A DNA stretch of 33,339 nt from contig CAILYI010000208.1 of NCBI GenBank assembly GCA_903838415.1, positions 1-33,339 of the forward strand, given 5' to 3'. Positions 1-8,822 of this stretch are shown one piece after another (position 1 is the stretch's first letter; each line of letters opens with the position of its first letter). A program made the position numbers and the translations under genes. This DNA is from an uncultured Anaerolineae bacterium. GTDB lineage: Bacteria; Chloroflexota; Anaerolineae; Anaerolineales; Villigracilaceae. Below the pieces are notes generated by a model. The model made no database searches, was not told where the DNA came from, and saw nothing but the letters and a program-made list of their open reading frames with translations.

Positions 1-1
1 T

Positions 2-160
2 CAACTGTACGGGGCAAAGCGTATTCGCTCGTTTGTGCGCCACCATGGAGAACGCCTACTCAAGCCTGTTTCGTTTAACTATTGGCGAAAATTACTGGGC
101 TTACGACGATGGCAATCATCTCCATTGCCGACGCGCAAGGGAGAATTATGGGAACGCTAA
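2..160 (+). CDS. C-terminal tail of an antitoxin-like protein (partial)
   Basis: An open frame enters from the left window edge and runs 52 codons to a TAA stop that lies inside the start region of the next gene. The tail contains the stretch VSFNYWRKLLGL. This resembles the C-terminal pattern of small proteins (DUF6922-like) often encoded just before AbiEii-type nucleotidyltransferases, and I infer it is the antitoxin-side partner. The 13-nt overlap with the downstream gene suggests translational coupling, usual for toxin-antitoxin pairs. The N-terminus is missing, so the family call is tentative. Confidence 0.45.
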   Translation, partial: QLYGAKRIRSFVRHHGERLLKPVSFNYWRKLLGLRRWQSSPLPTRKGELWER

Positions 161-825
161 ATTATCCACCTCATTGGGAAGCGCTTACCCAGACTACCCG
201 GGAAGCCTTCCACCTGCTTCCTGGGTTCGACTTCATCGAACGGTACTACCTTGCAGGTGGTACCGGATTGGCGCTCCATTTTGGACATCGCATTTCTGTT
301 GACCTTGACCTGTTTTCAGCCCAACCGGACGCAGTTAACCCAGTTGAGCGGTCTGCAATGCGCACGGTATTCGATCACCCTTCGTTATCCATCGTTTACG
401 ACAAAGACTCAACCTTTGTCGCCAACTGGCAGGGGGTCGGCGTCAGTTTTTTCCGCCTGACCCTGTACCCACTGGTGACACCAACCACACTCCTGGACGG
501 CGTACCGCTTGCCAGCGTTGAAGAAATCGGAGCGATGAAGCTGGCCGCAATTATTGACCGCGGAACACGCAAAGATCTCGTTGACTTGTACTACATTCTC
601 CAACAAGTTAACCTGAAAAATATCTTTGAAGTTGCCGCTATCAAATATGCCAAAGTCGGCACCTTCGCTGTCAGCGCAACCCGCGCCATGGCTTACTTTA
701 ATGAAGCTGAAGCACTACCCATGCCGCGCATGCTGGACAAAACACCCTGGACCAAAATGAAAAGATTCCTGAACGCTCAAGCCATCGAAGCAGGACGAAA
801 AAACCTGGAAGATCTGTGGCGCTAA
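148..825 (+). CDS. AbiEii-type nucleotidyltransferase (toxin of a type IV-like toxin-antitoxin / abortive infection pair)
   Basis: A protein of 225 residues in the AbiEii/DUF1814 nucleotidyltransferase family, whose members modify RNA or other targets with nucleotides and act as the toxin of abortive-infection systems. The diagnostic motif is near the N-terminus: LAGGTGLALHFGHRISVDLD, with the GG-T and D-L-D signature of the nucleotidyltransferase fold. I chose ATG 148 rather than the in-frame ATG at 82. A good ribosome site (AGGGAG) lies a few bases upstream of 148, and this start overlaps the stop of the preceding partner gene. The IGAMKLAAIIDRGTRKDLVD segment matches the conserved K..A...R...KD..D region of the family. 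A strong terminator follows. It most likely acts in plasmid/ICE maintenance or phage defence; no activity can be proved from sequence. Confidence 0.85.
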   Translation: MGTLNYPPHWEALTQTTREAFHLLPGFDFIERYYLAGGTGLALHFGHRISVDLDLFSAQPDAVNPVERSAMRTVFDHPSLSIVYDKDSTFVANWQGVGVSFFRLTLYPLVTPTTLLDGVPLASVEEIGAMKLAAIIDRGTRKDLVDLYYILQQVNLKNIFEVAAIKYAKVGTFAVSATRAMAYFNEAEALPMPRMLDKTPWTKMKRFLNAQAIEAGRKNLEDLWR

Positions 826-888
826 AAACCGCTCAGTGCCAGACCGGCTAGATTTCATTCCACAAAATCACTCGTACCAATCCACTCG

Positions 889-921
889 ACACAGGAGGCC
901 CTCCGCCTCCTGTGTTTTTTT
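889..921 (+). terminator. Rho-independent terminator after the AbiEii gene
   Basis: An 11-bp perfect stem, ACACAGGAGGC with GCCTCCTGTGT and a short loop, is followed by a run of seven T. It ends transcription of the toxin-antitoxin pair and separates it from the next operon. Confidence 0.92.
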
Positions 922-997
922 GTCGTTTGCGCTCTGGGTTCATGACCCGGATCGGAGACGACAAATCTCCCAATACTTTCTATCAAACGGAGGATAC

Positions 998-1831
998 ATG
1001 ACTACTGCACCCGAATACACCGAAAACGAGTCCATCAGGACCCAGGCTGTTCGCTATGGTCAGCTGCCAGTTTCTGCAGATGTCTACGCGGAACATGCCC
1101 TTGTTTATCTCGAAGACGGCCAGGTTGCCACACTTGAGTACGCTTTCGACGAAAACGGCTATGACACCTTGAACCTGATCAATACCAGGCTGCGCGAAAA
1201 CGATCTCCCCGCCTCCTGCTGGCGTTTTCGCTGGCTGGGTGGAGAACGCGCCAGCTGGGTTTCCATCGAAAACGAGAGCGCCCGGGTGCATGCCGAATCC
1301 GCACTCTGGGACGAGGATAACTGCCAGCTTGTCGCCGCTGTGTTCTCAGGTGACAGGCAAATGACCAAGGCCATCATGGCGACCTTGATGACCAACAGCG
1401 ACAAGATCAAAGGCGGGATCAAACAAAGTTACTCGCGTATCTGCAACCTAATTTCTGCGAAACGCCGCTACACCCAGGTTTCCCGTTCCCTGGCAGACGC
1501 CAATGCTTCAGGGACAGCGCTTGCCATCCTGCACCCGTTGGCTGGTAATCCCCGCGAAAGCAGCAATAACCATTTCTATGTGGTGGCAACTCCCGGCGAA
1601 GATTTGATCCAGAAGTTTCGAGAACGCCTGGATATGGCCACCTCCCTGGCCGTGCTGCCCGCCTGGGCAGACTATCTGCTGACGGCTGGGCGTGAGGCTG
1701 GCCTGGTGACGGAGTTGGGCGCTTTTGGGCCAACCTTCGCCGGTCTGCGGGTTTCAAAAACGCCCTACGGCGAGGACGGCTGGGAATCGGTGATTTCCAC
1801 CGGGCTGCGGAAAGGCGCGATAGCGTTGTGA
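998..1831 (+). CDS. Unrecognised protein of 277 residues, mobile-element cargo
   Basis: I do not recognise this protein. The start is ATG 998, preceded by ACGGAGGAT; the longer frame from 836 runs through the terminator and is not credible. The sequence is soluble-looking and acidic at the N-terminus, with no signal peptide and no clear membrane segment. A basic middle section (DKIKGGIKQSYSRICNLISA) could contact nucleic acid. It is followed by two small genes and then the methyltransferase-helicase gene, all on the same strand, an arrangement typical of accessory genes on integrative elements. Codon use is GC-rich like the helicase gene and unlike the AT-richer catabolic genes further right. 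Confidence 0.7.
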   Translation: MTTAPEYTENESIRTQAVRYGQLPVSADVYAEHALVYLEDGQVATLEYAFDENGYDTLNLINTRLRENDLPASCWRFRWLGGERASWVSIENESARVHAESALWDEDNCQLVAAVFSGDRQMTKAIMATLMTNSDKIKGGIKQSYSRICNLISAKRRYTQVSRSLADANASGTALAILHPLAGNPRESSNNHFYVVATPGEDLIQKFRERLDMATSLAVLPAWADYLLTAGREAGLVTELGAFGPTFAGLRVSKTPYGEDGWESVISTGLRKGAIAL

Positions 1832-1867
1832 ACATGCCAAATTTTGATATACTTAGGGAAGGAAAAT

Positions 1868-2083
1868 ATGGCTGACCTCCGAAAACTAACCCGCAACGAA
1901 TGGGACCGCCTGGACACTCAGTTCGCCCGGACGCCTGATCCCGATGAAGGATCGTCGGCCTCAGGTGAACACTATATGCTCACCTACATTCTCAACCAAC
2001 TTGGGTTTCATCCCATGTCGCGCCGAGAAGCAATGGATCTCGCAGAAAGGTTGCTTTCAAATGGATGGACAGACAACAAATAA
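1868..2083 (+). CDS. Small hypothetical protein, 71 residues
   Basis: A short gene starting at ATG 1868 behind AGGGAAGGAAAAT, a clear ribosome site. The protein (MADLRKLTRNEWDRLD...) is hydrophilic, predicted helical, and has no motif I recognise. Its 3' end overlaps the start of the next gene by 23 nt, so the two are probably translated together. It could be a small regulator or an accessory protein of the neighbouring methyltransferase-helicase; nothing in the sequence decides this. Confidence 0.6.
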   Translation: MADLRKLTRNEWDRLDTQFARTPDPDEGSSASGEHYMLTYILNQLGFHPMSRREAMDLAERLLSNGWTDNK

Positions 2084-2369
2084 ACCCGATTGGCTGGTTC
2101 CCGGTGCTTTCGTCAAGGTTCAGCACTGGTACGGTGTGGTAGAAGACGTTGCTGTCTCTTCTGCGCGCATCATGGTACTGGTGAAATCACCAAAAGGAAT
2201 TTGGCGCAATCAACGAGATGCGTCTGAATGGCTTGAATACCTTGAAGGCCAGATTGCCCCCGCTGATAAATCCGAGATTGAGCGAGAAGTAGAGGTCCAC
2301 GTCAAACGTGTTCAGCAAATGCTCAAAGATCTGGATGCCTTCAAAGATTTAGCCAGCTTCACCCACTAA
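2061..2369 (+). CDS. Small hypothetical protein, 102 residues
   Basis: The likely start is ATG 2061 or ATG 2064, inside the end of the preceding gene. The N-terminal half (DWLVPGAFVKVQHWYGVVEDVAV) looks like a small beta-barrel, of the kind seen in SH3-like or KOW-like domains. The C-terminal part (about 60-100) is a charged helix that could be a coiled coil. No family is recognised with confidence. It ends just before a rho-independent terminator, making genes 998-2369 one transcription unit. Confidence 0.6.
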   Translation: MDGQTTNKPDWLVPGAFVKVQHWYGVVEDVAVSSARIMVLVKSPKGIWRNQRDASEWLEYLEGQIAPADKSEIEREVEVHVKRVQQMLKDLDAFKDLASFTH

Positions 2370-2396
2370 ACAACCCAATCCCGTTTTTTTCCAACC

Positions 2397-2429
2397 AACC
2401 CGCCAGGGCGTTTCGTCTGGCGGGTTTTT
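2397..2429 (+). terminator. Rho-independent terminator
   Basis: A 10-bp stem, AACCCGCCAG with CTGGCGGGTT, and a ten-base loop, followed by a T run. It closes the unit of three small genes and isolates the methyltransferase-helicase gene downstream. Confidence 0.9.
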
Positions 2430-2525
2430 CTATCATTTCATCAACCGTCATTCATATTCACCCGGCAAGGCGCGTCATTTGCGCCCAACCGGGCGTACTG
2501 GCGTGTCTTGCCACTGGAGGATCTC

Positions 2526-5500
2526 ATGGCAAGGCTCGAATCACAAAGTAAGTTACTGTACTACCCCACTCCCGTTTCCATCGCGGAAATCCTGGCAACC
2601 TGGTTTTCTGCACCCCAACGGACCCGGATTGCCGACCCCTGCTGTGGCACTGGCGAGGCGCTCGTCCGCTTTTCGCAAGGTTTCAACGCCGAACGCCTCG
2701 GGGTCGAACTCTCGTACTCCCGCGCTCAGGCAGCTGAAAAAGTGCTGGACAAGGTCCTGCCCACTTCGTTCTATACTGCGACCTGGAGTGTCCAGTCGGT
2801 CGGGTTATTGTTCTCAAATCCTCCTTACGACTGGAGCCAGTTCGGTGAAATGGTCAACGGTCACAACCGCTCGGTGCGCCACGAAGTCTTGTTTATCGAG
2901 CGCGCCAAGGAAAAGATCGTCGTTGGCGGACATCACGTCATCATCGTCCCGCGCACCATTTTGGGCGATACCCATTATCTGGGCAATGGACAGGAAGCCC
3001 GTATCGCCCGGCATCTGCTGGGCTGGTATGAGCAGGTTCTGATCTACCGTTTCCCGGATGGCGAGTACGAACGCTTCAAGCAAGTCGTTATTCTGGCCTG
3101 CAAGCGGCGCGCGAAATATGCCATGCCGACCAAAGAAGCCACCGAGGCGATTGTGTGCCTGGCTGACGAGAACGCTGAAATCCCGGTGCTCCCAGAAGGT
3201 GATGGTCGCTATCTCATCCCGGCAGTTTCTGGGCAGTATGTCTTCAAGTTCACTGCCCGCGAGCCGCAGGATGAAGTCCGCGCGATGCGCAAGTGCAACC
3301 CAACGGCAGCGGCGGAATACAAACGCGCCACCTACATCCGCCCCGTGGGCGAAGCCTTCAATCCAATTGAGTCGATCAAGGTTGGCCATGTCACGCTGCT
3401 GATCTCTGGCAACGACGTGGGTGCCGTGAAACTCACCGGCGAGGACGGCCAGCCGCTGCTGGTCAAGGGGACTTCCGTCAAGGTGGTTGAGAAATCCATC
3501 GTCACCAAGATCGACGAGGCGGGCGACGAACACGATGAGGTCACGGCTGTCGATCGCTATATCCCAACCTGGACGATCACGCACCCGGAGGGTCAGGTTG
3601 AGGTCCTGACGGAGGTCGAAAAGATCGCCAGGCTCGCCGAACACTACGCCCGCGAACTGGCCGATGCGGTCCAAGTTCGTAACACCCCTTTGTATGGCAA
3701 CAACCCAACCCCGGCCGAATGGGCAGCGACGGCTAAGATCGGCATCAACATGCCTGGTCTGCCAGGACGCAAAGAACGCGGCCTGTTCGAGCGCCAGCGC
3801 CACTGGGCCATCGCCCTGCAGCGCGCCATGCGCACACGCCAACACGCGATTGCCAATTTGGGGATGGGCACCGGGAAGACCGTGATCACCATTGGGGCGC
3901 TGAATACGCTTAACCAGTTCCCTGCCGTGGTGGTGGTCCCGGCACACATGCCCGCTGAATGGGTCAAAACCGCTTTGCTGGGCAGCGACCCTGAAAGCCC
4001 AATCAAGCCAATGTGGATCACCCGTCCAACCCGTGAGGCGCAGGAGGTTTCTGTGCCGGCGGCGAAAGAAATCCCTGGGGCTTCCCTGGATTTCTCGAAG
4101 CTGCTCTCGCCGCTCTTTCACCCGCAGTACCAGCCGGGTTGGATCACCGAGTGGAATACGAACACCACCAAATGGGCTGCTCTTCAGAAGGCCATCGAGG
4201 CTCTTGGCGGTGAAGTTGTGGAGACCACCCGCTGGCAGGATGAGAAGGAGGATCTCGTGCGCCGTTGGCACAGGGTTCAGGTCAAGTGCGATCTGGCTCA
4301 GGCAACGCAAATTGCCGGCTTAGTTTCCCGCACGCTGGTAGTTCGCCTGGATGGGCAAACCTACCGACCCGAGATTCAGTTCTCCGCGGACGGTCTGACC
4401 TTAACTTACTTCGATGCCGACGATTACACCCTGTTTGATTTTGAGCAGGATTGGAAAGCTGGCAAGCTGGGCAAGAAGGCGCTTGCCATCCTGTCGGTCG
4501 AAACCGCAAAATACGATGCCGGGGACGATCTTGGTCTGCATACGCCCCGGGCGCACATCTACGCCGAAAACGAAGAAACTGGCGAAAAGACCCGTCAGGG
4601 AGTCCGCATTTGCCCGCGCTGCGGCCAACCCGTTCGGATTGGCTGGCGCTTCTGCGAGAATAAGGTCAGAGACCAAAAACTCGGCGACCCCATACTTGAC
4701 GAACACGGCAAGGTTGTCTCGTATAAACTCCAGGCTTTGCCTGAAGATGCGAAAGACCTGCCCGCTTGCAGCGCTCCGTTGTTCCAGTTTTCCCGCTACC
4801 GGCGGACGGGGGGTGCGCGGCTGCTTCAACACAAGCTCCGCGGGCTGTTCAAAGTCTATGTCGTGGATGAAATTCATAAATTTAAAAGTTTGGACACAGA
4901 TGGAGGCTGTGCTGACCAGCGGCTGATTTCGGCAACCAGATACAGCCTCGGTCTGACTGGCACCCTCTTTGGAGGCCAGGCGAGCAGTATTTTCCCCATT
5001 CTTTACCGCCGCGTCCCGGAAGTTCGGGCGCAGTTTGCCTTCGAGGATCTCACCCGCTGGGTGGACACCTACGGCATTTGGGAAAAGAAATGGAAGGAAA
5101 ACAAGGCCAGCCTGACTGGTCTGGGCGCGAACACCGGTCTCAAACGCTGGGGCTATCGCTCCCGCGAGCTGCCCGGCGTCTCGCCCGCGGTCATCCGCTA
5201 CCTGCTGCCGCTGTGTGTCTTTGGGCAGGTCACCGATCTGGGTTACCAACTGCCCCCGTTTTCGGACCAGGTACAGGCCATCCAGATGACCGATGAAATG
5301 GCGGAGCAATATAACGGCGGCAGGCAAGACATCCTGGATGAAGCCATGCAATTGCTCAAGGTAGAACATGACCCCGGCGGCCTGTCCGTCTGGTTCAATT
5401 TCTGTCGCTTCCGCGCCAACAGCATGTGGCGTCCAGAAAACGTTGCATACTCCGGCAGGAGCGGCGCGGGATTCTCGCTCGGGTTTGGCGCAATGAACTC

Positions 5501-5612
5501 CCTGGGTGAATACCTCCCCAAGGAAAAGCGTCTGGCCGAAATCGTCGCCGAGAATACCCGGCGTGGCCGCAAGACCCTGATCTTTGCCGAACAAACCGGT
5601 ACCCGCGATATA
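2526..5612 (+). CDS. DNA methyltransferase-SNF2 helicase fusion, 5' exon (residues 1-1029)
   Basis: This is the first part of a very large protein interrupted by a group II intron. The start is ATG 2526, five bases after GGAGG; the upstream TTG at 2508 has no such site. Residues about 30-150 form an adenine-type DNA methyltransferase domain (DUF6094-like), with SAM motif DPCCGTGEAL (near 37) and catalytic NPPYD (near 98). After a linker, an SF2/SNF2-type helicase follows. It has Walker A GMGTGKT (near 446), a four-cysteine zinc-ribbon-like insert beginning CPRCG (near 695), and Walker B DEIH (near 781). The next segment, LGLTGTLFGG, is the usual motif III region. Such methylase-helicase fusions are found on phages, plasmids and integrative elements. 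DarB of phage P1 is a known antirestriction example, but family membership here is inference. The frame reads six codons into the intron and then stops, so intact protein needs splicing. Confidence 0.88.
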
Positions 5613-6208
5613 GTGCGACGTGAAGTAGTCTAAATAATTGTTCAACAGGAGAAATCTTGTAACGAACCTGCTGTTCCATCAGCAGTACCCTAGGCGGTAG
5701 TGCGGTAAGGTAACGAACCGTATAAAGCCCGCTAACAATGCACCCCAGATTGCAAAATCGGCATCGAAACTGCAAAGCGATGATGTCTCTGCCAGCGTAA
5801 GGCGGATAAGGGCTAGGGTGGATGGTATGGGCAACACATGTGAACTCTCGATAAACGTCGTCAGTGTCAAAAGCCAAATACGCTGATAGGCTCTAACCAA
5901 AAGGGATGTGGCTGGAACAGGGTCTTATGTCTACCCTGTCATGGACAAATAGCCACCGGCGAAGAGAGAGGCCCTAACCCATCTGGTTATTTAGACTGAA
6001 CACGGAAACCCCGTCATTCTCCCCACTGGGGTAGGAAGCCGTAAGGCGTACCAACGGAATGGCGGGAATAGGAGGATGGAAAAAGCGAAGGCTGCCCGGT
6101 AATAGGGCAGATAGGGAGTGAAACATTCTCCCGCGCGAAAGCGGGCTGACTTCCATCTGGTCTCTCATCACGAGAAAACTTGAATAACTGACAAAGGAGG
6201 CAAAGCAG
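5613..6208 (+). ncRNA. Group II intron domains I to early IV (catalytic RNA upstream of the maturase gene)
   Basis: About 600 nt of noncoding RNA between the 5' splice site and the maturase start. Many short inverted repeats are visible, including ACAGGGT/ACCCTGT at 5917-5923 and 5933-5939, which displays EBS1. The size and hairpin density fit domains I-III of a chloroplast-like intron. I did not assign each domain boundary. Confidence 0.8.
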
Positions 6209-7924
6209 ATGACAGCAATTACAACTGAACAATCAGAAATGAACGCTGGTGCGGCCTCCCACGAAGGTGAGGGCTGGCACAGTATCAACTGGCAGCAAGC
6301 CCATGAAAACGTGCGTCGGCTGCAAGCGCGTATCGTGAAGGCAACTCAGGAAGGCAAGTGGGGAAAGGTGAAAGCCCTACAACACTTGCTGACCCACTCG
6401 TTTAGCGGCAAAGCTCTCGCCGTCAAACAAGTGACAGAAAATCAAGGCAAAAGGACACCTGGAGTAGACGGAGATATATGGAACACCCCGTCCAAGAAAA
6501 CCTTAGCCATACACAACCTGAAGCAGAACGGCTACAAGCCACAACCGCTCCGGAGAGTGTATATCCCAAAGAACCATGACAAAACCAAGAAACGCCCGCT
6601 CTCCATCCCCACCATGAAAGATAGAGCCATGCAAGCGCTCTATTTGCTCGCTCTCGAACCGGTGGCGGAAACGACTGGCGATCCAAACTCCTACGGGTTC
6701 AGGAAAGCGCGGTCATGTGCAGACGCTATAGAGCATTGCTTCTCTGCTCTTGCCCCAAAGCACATGGGAGCATGGGTCTTGGAAGGTGACATCAAGTCAT
6801 GCTTCGACCGGATTAGCCATGAGTGGCTTATTGCCAATATCCCTACGGACAAAGGCATTTTGCGCAAATGGCTAAAGGCTGGCTACATGGAAAAGCACGT
6901 TCTCTATCCCACCAATGAAGGTACGCCGCAGGGCGGTATCATCTCACCCGTATTGGCAAACATGGCTCTGGACGGTTTGGGCAAACTGCTCAAAACGTAC
7001 TACCCCATGTTTAGTCGCCAGCAACGTAGGGCGAAAGTCAACCTCGTGCGGTATGCGGATGATTTCGTTATCACTGGCAGCTCGAAAGAAGTGCTGGAAA
7101 ACGAAGTAAAGCCCCTTGTTGAAACCTTCTTGAAAGCGCGCGGTCTGGAACTCTCGCAAGAGAAAACCCATATCTCACATTTAGAGGATGGATTTGACTT
7201 CCTCGGACAAAATGTACGCAAGTACAACGGCAAGCTACTTATCAAGCCATCCAAGAAAAGTATCAAGACATTCTTGGATAAAGTCCGGGAAATCATCAAA
7301 TCAAACCCACAAATCACTGCCGGGCGATTGGTAATGCTGCTAAACCCTGTAATTCGGGGCTGGGCGCTCTACCATCGGCATGTGGTTAGTTCGGACGCTT
7401 TTCACGATGTAGACAATGCGATCTATCATGCGCTATGGAAGTGGATAAAACGCCGCCACCCGAACAAGGGCCTTCGCTGGATGAAAGTGAAATACTTCAA
7501 AACAGTTGGGCGTGATAATTGGGTGTTCTCCGGCGAACACAACGAGAAAGAACGGCACCTCATCAATGCCTTGAGTATCCATATCAAACGGCATACGCTC
7601 ATTAGAGGAAAAGCCAATCCATTCGACCCAGCATGGGAACTCTACTTTGAAACACGCCTTGGCGTGAAAATGGCAGATAACCTGCATGGACGACGATACC
7701 TTCTCCACTTGTGGAAGGAACAGAACGGAATATGTCCAATCTGCAAGCAAAAGATAACCAGGCTCACTGGATGGCACAACTATCACATAGTTTGGCGATC
7801 TTTAGGCGGCCCAGATACGACAGACAACCGGATTTTGCTCCACCCAAACTGCCATGCGCAAGTCCACAGCCTGAAACTAACTGTCGAGAAACCGTGTCCC
7901 TCACGGGGCAATCGAGAGGCTTGA
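6209..7924 (+). CDS. ltrA: Group II intron reverse transcriptase/maturase with HNH domain
   Basis: A 571-residue intron-encoded protein. It helps the intron RNA fold and splice, and copies it into new DNA sites. The start ATG 6209 follows AAAGGAGG. Reverse transcriptase blocks include GTPQGGIISPVLAN (near 237) and the catalytic RYADDF (near 281). The maturase (X) domain follows at about 370-450 (LLNPVIRGWALYHRHV). The C-terminus is an HNH endonuclease (CPICK near 508, NRILLHPNCHAQVH at the end). In the usual HH pair of that domain the first histidine appears to be tyrosine (NYHIV). The stop codon overlaps the first two bases of domain V. Gene order and the HNH domain fit the chloroplast-like class. 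Confidence 0.95.
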   Translation: MTAITTEQSEMNAGAASHEGEGWHSINWQQAHENVRRLQARIVKATQEGKWGKVKALQHLLTHSFSGKALAVKQVTENQGKRTPGVDGDIWNTPSKKTLAIHNLKQNGYKPQPLRRVYIPKNHDKTKKRPLSIPTMKDRAMQALYLLALEPVAETTGDPNSYGFRKARSCADAIEHCFSALAPKHMGAWVLEGDIKSCFDRISHEWLIANIPTDKGILRKWLKAGYMEKHVLYPTNEGTPQGGIISPVLANMALDGLGKLLKTYYPMFSRQQRRAKVNLVRYADDFVITGSSKEVLENEVKPLVETFLKARGLELSQEKTHISHLEDGFDFLGQNVRKYNGKLLIKPSKKSIKTFLDKVREIIKSNPQITAGRLVMLLNPVIRGWALYHRHVVSSDAFHDVDNAIYHALWKWIKRRHPNKGLRWMKVKYFKTVGRDNWVFSGEHNEKERHLINALSIHIKRHTLIRGKANPFDPAWELYFETRLGVKMADNLHGRRYLLHLWKEQNGICPICKQKITRLTGWHNYHIVWRSLGGPDTTDNRILLHPNCHAQVHSLKLTVEKPCPSRGNREA

Positions 7925-7997
7925 GCTGTATGAGGCGAAAGTCTCACGTACAGTTCTTAGGGGAGAGGATGACGGTAACGTCGTCCTTTTACCCGAC
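7923..7997 (+). ncRNA. Group II intron domains V and VI
   Basis: Domain V (7923-7956) begins GAGCTGTATGAGGC, has a GAAA loop and closes GTCTCACGTACAGTTC. Domain VI (7957-7997) has the stem GGATGACG/CGTCGTCC capped by GTAA, and an outer GGG/CCC pairing that leaves A7991 bulged. These are the catalytic core and branch-site hairpins, and they fix the 3' splice site at 7997. Confidence 0.93.
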
Positions 7998-8684
7998 AGA
8001 AGTCGAATGAAACACGCCCTCCAGTCCGCTGATGTTGGTCGCCCGCTGAAGGTTGAAATCCTGAGCGCCAGCGACATGGCTCCGGCCAAGCGCATGGCCT
8101 GGATCAAAGCCAATGCGCCCAGGATTGATGCGCTCATTGTGAACCCAAAGCTGGTGGAAACCGGTTTGACGTTGACGATGTTCTCAGACATAGTCTTTTA
8201 CGAGGTCACGCCCAGCCTGTATGTCTGTTGGCAAAGTATGAGGCGCGTTTGGCGATTAGGCCAATCGAGGGAGGTTACGACCCACTTTCTGGCTTATGCT
8301 GGAACGGTGGAGATGGACATCCTGAACCGGATGGGCAGGAAGATGCGCTACGCATCCATGCTTTACGGCGACTCGGCCGCTTCCGTGCTCGAGTCATCCG
8401 AAGGCGATGAGAGCCTCAAGGATGAAGTTATCCGCGCGGCGCTCTCGGGCGTTCTGATCGAGGAGAAAGAGTCGGTCAAGCACCTGTTCTCGACCGGCAA
8501 CGAGAAGACCATTTCTGTTTCCATCGAGATAACCGGTTCGCTGGTAGCATCGACGCCGGCTCTGCCGATAGCGCCCGACTGGAATGAGTGGGCCAGGCTC
8601 AAAGGCTTGAATATTGCCAGGATGCCTCGCCGCAAGAGTAAAGAGGCTGTGCTGCTGGTCGGCCAGATGTTGCTAAAGTTTTAG
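7998..8684 (+). CDS. DNA methyltransferase-SNF2 helicase fusion, 3' exon (228 residues)
   Basis: This is the C-terminal RecA-like lobe of the split helicase. The first exon codon is AGA 7998, continuing ...GTRDI into RSRMKHALQ. It holds the late SNF2 motifs: NPKLVETGLTLTMFSDIVFY (motif V region), then QSMRRVWRLGQSREV, where the arginines and Q match motif VI. The exon has its own ATG at 8007, but no good ribosome site, and the fragment lacks the nucleotide-binding lobe, so I treat it as part of the spliced product rather than a separate gene. Exons together give 1,257 codons. A strong terminator follows. Confidence 0.9.
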   Translation, partial: RSRMKHALQSADVGRPLKVEILSASDMAPAKRMAWIKANAPRIDALIVNPKLVETGLTLTMFSDIVFYEVTPSLYVCWQSMRRVWRLGQSREVTTHFLAYAGTVEMDILNRMGRKMRYASMLYGDSAASVLESSEGDESLKDEVIRAALSGVLIEEKESVKHLFSTGNEKTISVSIEITGSLVASTPALPIAPDWNEWARLKGLNIARMPRRKSKEAVLLVGQMLLKF

Positions 8685-8691
8685 GAAGATG

Positions 8692-8721
8692 AAAGGCGAG
8701 GCTCAAAGCCTCGCCTTTTTT
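8692..8721 (+). terminator. Rho-independent terminator after the helicase gene
   Basis: Stem GGCGAGGC/GCCTCGCC with a five-base loop TCAAA and a run of six T. It marks the end of the mobile-cargo region. The opposite-strand gene that ends at 8823 converges on it, and the stem might also slow minus-strand transcripts, though the T run on that side is short. Bases 8722-8822 hold nothing I recognise. Confidence 0.93.
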
Positions 8722-8822
8722 GTTGTGCGCCCAGCATGGACAGCTGGTTTGGATGTGTTGGAAAAGGGGCACGATACTCTATCAAGAGCTACGATATTCC
8801 TGTCCCAAATTAGTGCTTGGCA

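Larger units (their letters stand above)
5613..7997 (+). mobile_element. Group II intron (2,385 nt) with maturase ORF, inserted in the helicase gene
   Basis: The 5' end GTGCGAC at 5613 matches the group II GUGYG consensus. The 3' end reads ACCCGAC, an acceptable AY end. Domain V is a 34-nt hairpin at 7923-7956 with the AGC triad and a GAAA tetraloop. Domain VI follows, with a stem and an unpaired A at 7991, seven nucleotides from the end, the expected branch point. A candidate EBS1 (TATGTC, 5926-5931) sits in a nine-base hairpin loop and pairs with the last six exon bases (GATATA, 5607-5612) with one G-U pair. Exact removal joins ATA to AGA in frame and continues the helicase motifs. The length is divisible by three. 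The intron lies in the sense orientation, so it can splice from the host mRNA. Confidence 0.95.

Noticed and set aside
836..997. N-terminal extension of the 998-1831 gene
   Set aside because: It would translate through a rho-independent terminator; ATG 998 has a proper ribosome site.
2814..4310. Long minus-strand open frame of 498 codons
   Set aside because: It is antisense to the methyltransferase-helicase gene, whose motifs are clear. The translation is a low-complexity mirror with no domain and no ribosome site.
4401..5645. Long minus-strand open frame of 414 codons
   Set aside because: Shadow of the same helicase gene, made by its GC-biased codons.
8007..8684. Independent small helicase gene
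   Set aside because: It contains only the second helicase lobe and joins exactly in frame to the upstream part after intron removal.
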